DNA of 21,703 bases, from IMG/VR virus record IMGVR_UViG_3300039191_000134, positions 1 through 21,703 of that record. One strand, 5' to 3'. Made by a program: the position numbers and the translations under genes. A model generated the notes under the pieces. The model saw only the letters and a list, made by a program, of their open reading frames with translations, ran no database searches and was not told where the DNA came from. Source of the DNA: a virus. Of the stretch, positions 7,299 through 12,044 are shown one piece after another. How positions within the stretch are numbered: the first letter of the stretch is position 1; the number at the start of each line of letters is the position of its first letter.

Positions 7299-7607
7299 TT
7301 AGTGCGTTCTTAGTCTGGCGTGATGCCCGGTTGCCGCTGCAAACTCTGCCGGGTTATCGTATCTAACGCGTATCCCGGGGCCTTGTAGCCCGTCCCGGGT
7401 AATCGCTTGGTGGTGGCTTGTTGTCTTGCTATAAAGCGCGTCATTGTAGAAGATAGCGCCGTCCGGCAGAACAACGGCTAGGGCGTTGGTATAGCTCGTA
7501 ACAACGTAATTTAGGCCGCGATAAGTGGCGGCTAAGGCGCCGTTAGTTGTAAAAGCTAGGCGCTGCCTTATCCAATTAGGCGCTTCATCGGTGGTTACTC
7601 TTGGCAT
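7299..7607 (-). CDS. Hypothetical phage protein (102 aa)
   Basis: A small globular protein of 102 residues. The central part reads YVVTSYTNALAVVLPDG, then IFYNDALYSKTTSHHQAITR. The YSxTTSxHQ pattern recurs in uncharacterised small phage proteins, where it follows a beta-hairpin, but I cannot assign a role. It begins at ATG 7607, overlapping the stop of the 91-residue gene upstream (TAATG-type junction). It is part of a run of five tightly packed small genes read from a common leftward transcript. Confidence 0.8.
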   Translation of the reverse strand: MPRVTTDEAPNWIRQRLAFTTNGALAATYRGLNYVVTSYTNALAVVLPDGAIFYNDALYSKTTSHHQAITRDGLQGPGIRVRYDNPAEFAAATGHHARLRTH

Positions 7608-7882
7608 TAGTTGCCCCCTTTATTAGGCGTTTTTGTTTGTCGGTATTGTCTGGCGTATTTTGCAAAAGCGCGGCGTGCTTCAGCTAGATAAGTAAACGTT
7701 AGCCAAAAGTGTTCGCCTTGGGTGTCGTATCCCCTTACGTGATAGCAGCCTTCTTTTGAGAGAATTCCATAGCTGCCGCGCTCATTGCTCCAGTCGCCAA
7801 AACGTTCGTCATAGCCGCACGCGAACCCTTTGGCCGTAACGTGCCAATAGTTGAGCTTTTTACGGGTTAGTTCGTTTTTCAT
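7607..7882 (-). CDS. Hypothetical phage protein (91 aa)
   Basis: A basic, aromatic-rich 91-residue protein: MKNELTRKKLNYWHVTAKGF at the N-terminus, then YDERFGDWSNERGSYGILSK, ending in a Lys/Arg-rich tail. No family recognised. Its start overlaps the end of the upstream gene and its end overlaps the start of the downstream gene, so translation is coupled. The high pI could fit nucleic-acid binding, which is inference only. Confidence 0.78.
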   Translation of the reverse strand: MKNELTRKKLNYWHVTAKGFACGYDERFGDWSNERGSYGILSKEGCYHVRGYDTQGEHFWLTFTYLAEARRAFAKYARQYRQTKTPNKGGN

Positions 7883-8067
7883 TAGTTGCCCCTTAATAAA
7901 AACTTGTTTAGCTCGTTTCGCTCAATAGCTAGAAACGCCCGGCGCGTTTCAATTAGCCGGTGCAGGTTGCCTATGTCGTACTTACCAAAGTAAGTTGTCC
8001 CGTCGTCTCGGACTTTTTCACACCGCTCTATTTGGTCGTCCAAGTACTTCAAGAATTCGTTATTCAT
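7882..8067 (-). CDS. Hypothetical small helical protein (61 aa)
   Basis: A 61-residue charged protein (EFLKYLDDQIERCEKVRDDG, then HRLIETRRAFLAIERNELNK) predicted to be mostly alpha-helical. No known family. It begins with ATG 8067, sharing bases with the stop of the small membrane protein upstream. It could be an adaptor or inhibitor-type microprotein, but the sequence does not say which. Confidence 0.75.
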   Translation of the reverse strand: MNNEFLKYLDDQIERCEKVRDDGTTYFGKYDIGNLHRLIETRRAFLAIERNELNKFLLRGN

Positions 8068-8210
8068 TAGTTACTCCTTGTCATTGTCATCAGATACAAC
8101 ACCGCGGCAGATAGCGCGGCGATTAGTCCTAGCCCGGGGTTTAGAAACGCTAAGCCATAGCCGATAAGGGCTAAGCCGATAGCTGCCCGGCGAGTGCCTT
8201 GGGCGCTCAA
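8067..8210 (-). CDS. Small membrane protein (47 aa), TTG start
   Basis: The coding part is SAQGTRRAAIGLALIGYGLA followed by FLNPGLGLIAALSAAVLYLM and MTMTRSN. It forms two hydrophobic segments divided by an Asn-Pro-Gly turn, with basic residues before the first. The frame is open to 8303. I place the start at TTG 8210 because the longer version would overlap the gene at 8207-8359 by about 95 bp and its extra residues look unstructured. The TTG overlaps the upstream TGA (TTGA), and GGAAA lies about 8 nt upstream. Confidence 0.65.
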   Translation of the reverse strand: MSAQGTRRAAIGLALIGYGLAFLNPGLGLIAALSAAVLYLMTMTRSN

Positions 8211-8359
8211 TTGTAAGTTTCCATAATCGTTAGGACTATGCCGGGGTTCTCTTGCAGAATGCGCGTAATTAGATAAGCCAAGTATGCAACCCCTAAAAAG
8301 CAAGCGGCTGCAACCGTACCGCTTGCACTAACGCTTTTTGTCTTTACTGTCTTTGTCAT
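8207..8359 (-). CDS. Small single-helix membrane protein (50 aa)
   Basis: The ORF runs from ATG 8359 to TGA 8207-8209. The product starts MTKTVKTKSVSASGTVAAAC and continues FLGVAYLAYLITRILQENPG to the end at METYN. It has a basic N-terminus, one transmembrane helix (about 16-35) and a short tail. AAGGGG lies 5 nt before the ATG, an excellent ribosome site. It is the first gene of this leftward cluster, and its stop overlaps the start of a second membrane protein. The two may act together. No family recognised. Confidence 0.78.
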   Translation of the reverse strand: MTKTVKTKSVSASGTVAAACFLGVAYLAYLITRILQENPGIVLTIMETYN

Positions 8360-8448
8360 TGTGTCCCCTTGTCGTTGCCCGGGTGTCTCCCGGTGCTAAA
8401 AACAAAGTTAGGGCTTTTTGCGTGCTTAAGGCGCAAGTGTTGCAAGTC

Positions 8449-8467
8449 GTTACCAAATCGTTATAAA
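8449..8467 (-). promoter_or_regulatory. 19-bp element, copy 1
   Basis: GTTACCAAATCGTTATAAA on the plus strand, identical to the copy at 11034-11052 and 4 mismatches from the copy at 16208-16226. It consists of two GTTA-led halves 11 bp apart, about one helical turn. All three copies precede leftward gene clusters. A TTGCAA at 8440-8445 could be a -35, but I see no good -10 at the proper distance. The layout suggests a regulator binding site. Confidence 0.65.
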
Positions 8468-8535
8468 GCCGTGCCTTTATTGGGACCGCGTTTCATAATG
8501 CCGCGAGTGCCTGCCGGGTGTGCCTTAACGCTGCA

Positions 8536-8562
8536 AACCCCCGCCTTTTTGGGACGGGGGTT
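8536..8562 (-). terminator. Hairpin, probable terminator of the upstream leftward operon
   Basis: A perfect 8-bp stem (8536-8543 AACCCCCG with 8555-8562 CGGGGGTT) with an 11-nt loop. On the minus strand only TTTGC follows, so the U-run is short. It lies about 110 bp past the stop of the 77-residue gene and before the 19-bp element. This is where the transcript of the 8672-10970 operon should end. Confidence 0.5.
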
Positions 8563-8567
8563 CACAA

Positions 8568-8583
8568 TAGAACAAGTGTTCGG
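8568..8583. promoter_or_regulatory. SOS-box-like palindrome
   Basis: TAGAACAAGTGTTCGG contains GAAC-N4-GTTC. The actinobacterial LexA site consensus is TCGAAC-N4-GTTCGA, so the core fits and the outer bases mostly do not. It lies between operons, where a host repressor could act. It may be chance. Confidence 0.3.
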
Positions 8584-8671
8584 GTCGCGCGCTCGCGTGT
8601 GTGCGCGTAGGCCCGTATGCCGCGCGCCTAATAAGTTTCTGACCGAATTTGAACTTTTTTCCGGTGAGAAT

Positions 8672-8905
8672 TTATTTTGCGTATCGCTTTACGTTTTCGT
8701 CATCTTTCTTCCAATGACGCCCATCCGCGTCATAGCCGCAATCTAATCCACACATCCATTCCTTGTAGAAAGATAGCCGTACCGCGTCTACATCTTTGTA
8801 ATCTTGAAACGCCTGCAACCAAGCGTCTACTAGGTTATCCGCGTTGTAAAACGTTGTAACGCCGCTCTTTGTTGTTACCGTGTATGTCTCTTGCTCAATC
8901 ATCAT
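8672..8905 (-). CDS. Hypothetical protein (77 aa)
   Basis: A 77-residue acidic protein: the N-terminus QETYTVTTKSGVTTFYNADN looks like a beta-hairpin, followed by a helix (LVDAWLQAFQDYKD) and a C-terminal part with two Cys and GRHWKKDDENVKRYAK. No family recognised. The start at 8905 overlaps the previous gene's stop by 11 bp; ATG 8902 is an equal alternative. It is the last gene of its operon, followed by the regulatory region. Confidence 0.75.
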   Translation of the reverse strand: MMIEQETYTVTTKSGVTTFYNADNLVDAWLQAFQDYKDVDAVRLSFYKEWMCGLDCGYDADGRHWKKDDENVKRYAK

Positions 8906-9407
8906 TATTTGGCCTCCCGAATAGCTTTATGTCATTTATTAGTTTCTGGTAAGCGTCTATAAGCCCGCTAGGTGTGCCTGCAAAAGCGTGTACACCTTGG
9001 TCAAACAAATCGTAGCGCCCGTCAGTGTACTCACAGAACACCATTTCTGGTCCGACGTGACAATAAATACCGTCTTTGGTGCAGCCAAACATAGGGTCAG
9101 TGCCGAACTTTTCGTAGGCGTTTGCGTAGTGCCAGAACTCTTCCTCGCTGCCGCCCGGTCCAAAATCCTTTGCAGATAGTTGAGAGTAAGTAATGGCTAT
9201 GTTTATCCACTTACGCCAATCGGTGCCAAGCGAGATAAACCAATCGTTAGAAACGTGCGACACCGCGATTACCTTGCCGCCCCCCCCTTTCTTTGTTTCC
9301 CAAACTCTCACGCTTAGGTCATCTTCACCCTCGCGCCAAGCTAGTTTGCCGTCTGGCTCCACCTGCCAATCAACAAGTGTCGCGTCTATTAGCTGTGCTT
9401 TATTCAT
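8895..9407 (-). CDS. Hypothetical protein (170 aa)
   Basis: The start is placed at ATG 9407 (MNKAQLIDATLVDWQV), which overlaps the upstream stop as TAATG. The frame stays open to 9506 but that extension lies inside the neighbouring gene. The product is 170 residues, Trp- and acidic-rich, with KKGGGGKVIAVSHVSNDWFI near 39-58. The four glycines come from a run of G on the coding strand (eight C at about 9280 on the plus strand). No motif identifies an activity. It belongs to a block of accessory proteins of unknown role. Confidence 0.78.
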   Translation of the reverse strand: MNKAQLIDATLVDWQVEPDGKLAWREGEDDLSVRVWETKKGGGGKVIAVSHVSNDWFISLGTDWRKWINIAITYSQLSAKDFGPGGSEEEFWHYANAYEKFGTDPMFGCTKDGIYCHVGPEMVFCEYTDGRYDLFDQGVHAFAGTPSGLIDAYQKLINDIKLFGRPNNDD

Positions 9408-9706
9408 TAGTCTTTCTTCCCTCCAAGTGAGCCAAGTGTTATTGCGCCGATAAACCAAGTAAACACTCCGGCTGCAAACACCGCGCCTACAACTGGTTTG
9501 TGCCACGGTTGTTCCATAAGTTCCGCGTAGAGTTCCGGCGGGTCATCGTAGGTCAAGCGTCTGACCTTGGCGTAGGTTGCATAGGTGTCGTACCTGTAAA
9601 CGCGTTCACGCTCTCCCCAATAGTGTTTCCGCATAGTCTGTTGTTCTTGCTTAGAGTAAGGGCGTAGTTGTTCGCTTACATACGCGGCGTAGGTTAGTTT
9701 TGCCAT
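9407..9706 (-). CDS. C-terminally membrane-anchored protein (99 aa)
   Basis: About 70 residues of charged, Tyr-rich sequence (YSKQEQQTMRKHYWGERERV) are followed by one hydrophobic helix PVVGAVFAAGVFTWFIGAIT (about 71-90) and SLGGKKD. This tail-anchor layout places the bulk in the cytoplasm. No family recognised. Start and stop overlap both neighbours at TAATG-type junctions. A host-membrane role such as superinfection interference is conceivable but not shown. Confidence 0.78.
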   Translation of the reverse strand: MAKLTYAAYVSEQLRPYSKQEQQTMRKHYWGERERVYRYDTYATYAKVRRLTYDDPPELYAELMEQPWHKPVVGAVFAAGVFTWFIGAITLGSLGGKKD

Positions 9707-10053
9707 TATGCTTTCTCCATTTCTTTGGCGGCGGCTATTGCCTCGCTTAGGGTTTCGTAGCTATTCCGGCAAAACTCGTACGACTCTACCCCCATTTCTT
9801 CTATTTCAAAATACGGGCGTGAGTCTTCAAAGTTTGTCTGGTTTCCATAGGCCACGGCTAATTGTTGGTCAGTTTTTATTCCTGCCTCCAACAAATCGGG
9901 CGTGTCTTCAATAAGCTGCCCTTGGCCAAAAGAACCAGGTACTACTAATTCAATCTGCCCAAATCGGACCACGCTAAACCTAGGGCCGTGCCAGACATAC
10001 TCGCCGCCGTCGCAATTTACGTAGAATTCCGGGCTTTCTAGTTGCTTTCTCAT
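9706..10053 (-). CDS. Hypothetical protein (115 aa)
   Basis: A 115-residue acidic protein with a beta-rich first half (EFYVNCDGGEYVWHGPRFSV, then QIELVVPGSFGQGQL) and a C-terminal helix (YETLSEAIAAAKEMEKA). No family recognised. Its ATG at 10053 overlaps the preceding gene by 4 bp (ATGA), so the two are translationally coupled. Confidence 0.78.
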   Translation of the reverse strand: MRKQLESPEFYVNCDGGEYVWHGPRFSVVRFGQIELVVPGSFGQGQLIEDTPDLLEAGIKTDQQLAVAYGNQTNFEDSRPYFEIEEMGVESYEFCRNSYETLSEAIAAAKEMEKA

Positions 10054-10403
10054 TTGTTATTCCTTTCTTGGCAATCGTTACAACGGTAAACACCGTCATC
10101 TTCGTGCATTTCTTCGTAGTGTCCTATGTAGTCGCAAGAGCCGCATTCCGCATCTTCGTCAGTCATCAGTGGATAGCCAAGTAGCTCACAGATACCCTCT
10201 CCGATTTCTGGCGCGTCCCATAGCTCAGAAGCGACTTGTACAAGTGCTTCGTAAGGTGTGTACATAATCATTCTGTTTTTGTAAACGGTTTTTACGGGTT
10301 TTTTGTTAGGTATTAAGTTCACGGTCAAAGTAAACCCGTCACTCGCGTGAAAATCAAAGTCAAAGTCATAAGGCTTGCCTTGTACCTCTATTATCTTGCT
10401 CAT
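10050..10403 (-). CDS. Zinc-ribbon protein (117 aa)
   Basis: The start is ATG 10403 (MSKIIEVQGKPYDFDFDFHA) with AAGGA 6-7 nt upstream; the longer frame to 10463 overlaps the Cys-rich microprotein and is rejected. The N-terminal half is beta-rich and acidic. The C-terminus carries CGSC and, 17 residues later, CNDC, a four-Cys zinc ribbon. The ATG shares bases with the upstream TAA. Function unknown; the ribbon may contact nucleic acid or protein. Confidence 0.8.
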   Translation of the reverse strand: MSKIIEVQGKPYDFDFDFHASDGFTLTVNLIPNKKPVKTVYKNRMIMYTPYEALVQVASELWDAPEIGEGICELLGYPLMTDEDAECGSCDYIGHYEEMHEDDGVYRCNDCQERNNK

Positions 10404-10501
10404 TAGTTTTCCTTTCGGTTGTAGGTTTGGTTGCCCTCGCATACTTGGCAAAATGGCGTGCAATCGTAGGCGCCATTATGGTTTGGGCAATCCTTAGTCA
10501 T
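10403..10501 (-). CDS. Cys-rich microprotein (32 aa), probable zinc knuckle
   Basis: The ORF runs from ATG 10501 to TAA 10403-10405. The product is MTKDCPNHNGAYDCTPFCQV then CEGNQTYNRKEN. Cys5, His8, Cys14, Cys18 and Cys21 provide enough ligands for one zinc site. GAGG lies about 7 nt before the ATG. The start overlaps the end of the 68-residue gene by 8 bp, and the stop overlaps the next ATG as TAATG. Such tight fitting and the ligand pattern support a real gene despite its size. Function unknown. Confidence 0.72.
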   Translation of the reverse strand: MTKDCPNHNGAYDCTPFCQVCEGNQTYNRKEN

Positions 10502-10700
10502 TTAGGTCCTCTATCTTTTCTGCAATTACCTCTAGCCAGAGTCCGTGTATTTGTACCGCGTCATCTATCTGAGTTATGAGCATTGACTTGACTGTCGCCA
10601 ACTGTTCGGCGTCACTTAGGTCCGCGTTCTGACTGTAAAAGTCATCATTGTCTTGAGTGTAAAATTCAACCTCTAGGTTTAGTGTCACTTTTTTATTCAT
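10494..10700 (-). CDS. Hypothetical acidic protein (68 aa)
   Basis: A 68-residue acidic protein: a beta-strand MNKKVTLNLEVEFYTQDNDD, then a long helix (DAEQLATVKSMLITQIDDAV) and LWLEVIAEKIEDLND. No family recognised. It follows the 88-residue zinc protein after 3 nt and overlaps the microprotein that follows. Low pI and compact size recall DNA-mimic or inhibitor proteins, but that is speculation. Confidence 0.75.
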   Translation of the reverse strand: MNKKVTLNLEVEFYTQDNDDFYSQNADLSDAEQLATVKSMLITQIDDAVQIHGLWLEVIAEKIEDLND

Positions 10701-10703
10701 CAG

Positions 10704-10970
10704 TTAGCCCCTTGTCGTTTGGTTGTATTTTGCAAACATTGTTAGTTGTTCTTCCGTGTGTTGCTCATCTTCGTTGTTTATCCAACCACATTGTTCGCAC
10801 TCTATTTGTGTGCCATTTAGAACTGGTGCAGAGAATTCAAACGGCCCATCTTCGTCGTAACAAACCTCGCAACGGTATTGCAATGGTGAGCAAGCGGTGC
10901 AGTTATAAGCGCCGCAACCATAACTTGACGCTTTGGTTTCTATTTCTGCTATCTGTTCTGCTGTCAACAT
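10704..10970 (-). CDS. Double zinc-knuckle protein (88 aa)
   Basis: The start is ATG 10970 (MLTAEQIAEIETKASSYGCG) with AAAGGG about 5 nt upstream; a TTG at 11000 is in frame but less likely. After a helical N-terminus come many Cys: CGAYNCTAC, CEVC and later CEQCGW, enough for two zinc sites. The C-terminal helix is Gln- and Thr-rich. It is the first gene of the leftward operon that runs to 8672, directly behind the intergenic region with the second copy of the 19-bp element. Its position suggests early expression. Function unknown. Confidence 0.78.
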   Translation of the reverse strand: MLTAEQIAEIETKASSYGCGAYNCTACSPLQYRCEVCYDEDGPFEFSAPVLNGTQIECEQCGWINNEDEQHTEEQLTMFAKYNQTTRG

Positions 10971-11021
10971 CTTTTCCCTTTCTGTCGGTGTTAGAGCCAA
11001 GCATTACACCAAGTACGGGTA

Positions 11022-11027
11022 TGTCAA
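11022..11027 (-). promoter_or_regulatory. Candidate -35 box of the 10970 operon
   Basis: TTGACA on the minus strand, 6 bp downstream of the 19-bp element and about 52 bp before the ATG. The -10 is unclear: TAATGC at 11001-11006 (15-bp spacer) is the nearest candidate and is poor. A promoter helped by an activator bound at the 19-bp element would fit. Confidence 0.45.
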
Positions 11028-11033
11028 GACACC

Positions 11034-11052
11034 GTTACCAAATCGTTATAAA
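11034..11052 (-). promoter_or_regulatory. 19-bp element, copy 2
   Basis: GTTACCAAATCGTTATAAA, identical over 19 bp to 8449-8467. It lies 6 bp upstream of a TTGACA box, an arrangement typical of an activator or repressor site at a promoter. Confidence 0.68.
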
Positions 11053-11102
11053 CGGGTCTTTTACTTTTTTTGGGGGGTATTTTGCCCCTACAGATTATTT
11101 CT

Positions 11103-11135
11103 GACTGAATTCCAGCTTTTTCTATCTGACTGAAT
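11103..11135 (-). repeat. Paired GAATTCAGTCAGA direct repeats
   Basis: Two copies of GACTGAATTC (11103-11112 and 11128-11137) lie 25 bp apart just downstream of the HNH gene. Each is preceded by TCT, so the shared unit is TCTGACTGAATTC. A related TTTCTGACCGAATTT occurs in the equivalent place in the intergenic region at 8637-8651. The spacing is about 2.4 helical turns. Confidence 0.6.
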
Positions 11136-11136
11136 T

Positions 11137-11451
11137 CTAGGTAAGTGGTTTGTCTCCACGCGAGGCGTTGCAAGACCTGTGAGCTGCTGCAAGTGCTGAA
11201 GCCGGATTACCGGGTTCTAAGTGGTCTGCTTGCCAAGGGTCAGTTAGGCGAGCGCCGTCACCACAGATGTGGCACTGAATTGCAGTAGCGCGAACGATAG
11301 CGGCCTGCTTGCGGTACTCAGAGTTGTAAAGGACTTTCTTTTTGCCTGCTCGCTTTATGTCGCGTAGCTGCTGTAAGCGGCGCTCATGGTCGTCACAGCG
11401 GCTCCCGTAGGATAACTGACCGCAGTCTAAGCAAGGTTTCTTAAATGCCAT
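11137..11451 (-). CDS. HNH endonuclease-like protein (104 aa)
   Basis: The C-terminal half has an HNH layout: CHICG (60-64), WQADHLEPG (74-81) with the metal-binding His77, and LAAAHRSCNASRGD (88-100) with His91, Cys94 and Asn95. An extra CLDC...CDDH zinc knuckle is at 7-22, and the linker is basic. HNH proteins nick or cut DNA and in phages serve in packaging, mobility or attack on other DNA; this one is far from terS. The ATG at 11451 has no strong ribosome site and is preceded by a 150-nt leader containing a terminator, so expression may be attenuated. A GACTGAAT lies 3 bp upstream of the start codon. Confidence 0.85.
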   Translation of the reverse strand: MAFKKPCLDCGQLSYGSRCDDHERRLQQLRDIKRAGKKKVLYNSEYRKQAAIVRATAIQCHICGDGARLTDPWQADHLEPGNPASALAAAHRSCNASRGDKPLT

Positions 11452-11476
11452 TATGACTGAATCCTAACAGGGTATG

Positions 11477-11519
11477 AGAAAAGGGGCCTAGAGGGACTGA
11501 TGAAAGTACGCTAGACCCC
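11477..11519 (-). terminator. Intrinsic terminator in the leader of the HNH gene
   Basis: A 9-bp stem with one G-U pair (11511-11519 with 11483-11491; in RNA GGGGUCUAG pairs with CUAGGCCCC) has a 19-nt loop and is followed by TTTTCTC on the minus strand. It sits between the promoter at 11606-11634 and the HNH start at 11451. Most transcripts should therefore stop before the gene unless the hairpin is prevented from forming. Confidence 0.75.
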
Positions 11520-11599
11520 TACTCAGGGAGACGGAACCGACAAAGGACAAACCAAGAAAGAAACACATACGACACACGAACCAAAAGGCTTTTCCGTCT
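11477..11599 (-). ncRNA. Candidate structured small RNA or attenuator leader (about 123 nt)
   Basis: The predicted start near 11599 follows a strong promoter, and the terminator above marks the end. The first eight bases AGACGGAA (11592-11599) are perfectly complementary to TTCCGTCT (11529-11536), which would close a long stem around a pyrimidine-rich loop. Next comes a small CCCT-GAGT-AGGG hairpin whose second arm overlaps the terminator stem, so the two structures are mutually exclusive. This is the layout of an attenuator or riboswitch, or of a stable phage small RNA. I do not recognise a known RNA family. Confidence 0.55.
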
Positions 11600-11605
11600 G
11601 CCTAT

Positions 11606-11634
11606 ATTATGGTCTGTGACTGAATGTTTGTCAA
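11606..11634 (-). promoter_or_regulatory. Strong sigma70-type promoter
   Basis: TTGACA (11629-11634) and CATAAT (11606-11611) on the minus strand, separated by exactly 17 bp. It is the best promoter match in the window. The expected start is near 11599. The spacer contains ATTCAGTC, one of the recurring octamers in its minus-strand form, which could be an operator. Confidence 0.8.
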
Positions 11635-11649
11635 GTTAGAACTGTAAGT

Positions 11650-11841
11650 TTATTTATTTGTTTCTGACTGCGGTTTGTCGTTGACATAGAACCCTGAGCC
11701 GTTGAACTTTAGCAAGCTGCTCTGAGGTCTACGGACCATGCCCCCCCTACAGTTGTCACAGGTTATTTTTGGGTCGTTGTGTATTGAGTGGGTGACTTTG
11801 TAAGACTGACCGCAACCGCACTCGTAGAGGTAGCTTGGCAC
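11650..11841 (-). CDS. FmdB-like zinc-ribbon protein (63 aa)
   Basis: Starting at GTG 11841 the product is MPSYLYECGCGQSYKVTHSI followed by CDNC and KFNGSGFYVNDKPQSETNK. The pattern Y-x-C-x-C at the start, CxxC about 16 residues later, and GSGFYVxD near the end is characteristic of FmdB family zinc ribbons, small proteins found across actinobacteria and their phages. The GTG overlaps the upstream stop (TAGTG). The open frame continues to 11913 but that part duplicates coding sequence of the neighbour in another frame. The coding strand has a run of seven G in the RGG segment. Likely regulatory or chaperone-like; the family has no firm function. Confidence 0.8.
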   Translation of the reverse strand: MPSYLYECGCGQSYKVTHSIHNDPKITCDNCRGGMVRRPQSSLLKFNGSGFYVNDKPQSETNK

Positions 11842-12044
11842 TATGCGTCGCCTAGCTCTTGCAGCTTTATAAAAGCCTGCCTTGCAGCGTAGTCGCGTGA
11901 GCCGCCTGCCCATCTGCCAGCATTGAAGTACATCTTTTTTTGTTCTTCGCTTGGCTGATAGACCATCTCATAGATAGTGTCAGGGGCTTCGCTGAGTAAA
12001 GCTTTTTCTCTCATTCCCTTTGCAAGCATCTCCCAGTCGGTCAT
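11841..12044 (-). CDS. Hypothetical protein (67 aa)
   Basis: A 67-residue helical protein: MTDWEMLAKGMREKALLSEA, then EMVYQPSEEQKKMYFNAGRW and a C-terminal helix. No family recognised. It begins with an ATGA overlap on the metallophosphoesterase stop and ends with a TAGTG overlap on the FmdB-like gene. All three are therefore translated from one message and may be functionally linked. Confidence 0.78.
   Translation of the reverse strand: MTDWEMLAKGMREKALLSEAPDTIYEMVYQPSEEQKKMYFNAGRWAGGSRDYAARQAFIKLQELGDA

Larger units (their letters stand above)
8360..8671. other. Intergenic regulatory region (312 bp)
   Basis: No gene seen. On the minus strand, from the end of the 77-residue gene leftward, it holds GACCGAAT (about 8641-8648) with a T/A-rich run, a GC-rich stretch of CGCG words, a GAAC-N4-GTTC palindrome (8570-8581), a strong hairpin (8536-8562), a degenerate copy of that hairpin sequence (8473-8500), and the 19-bp element (8449-8467). 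The leader of the membrane-protein pair follows. The hairpin segments GCCTTTTTGGGAC and GCCTTTATTGGGACC look like a diverged duplication. Confidence 0.6.

Noticed and set aside
8211-8303. N-terminal extension of the membrane protein at 8067-8210
   Set aside because: It lies in the wrong frame over the 50-residue gene 8207-8359, which has a strong ribosome site and a clear transmembrane helix.
8369-8746. Long plus-strand frame across the 8360-8671 intergenic region
   Set aside because: It runs over the hairpins, the 19-bp element and the end of a minus-strand gene, has no recognisable domain, and every other gene in this part is on the minus strand.
11488-11568. 26-codon ORF in the candidate RNA leader as a leader-peptide gene
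   Set aside because: No ribosome site precedes its ATG and the composition has no run of regulatory codons. It is kept only as an alternative reading of the leader.
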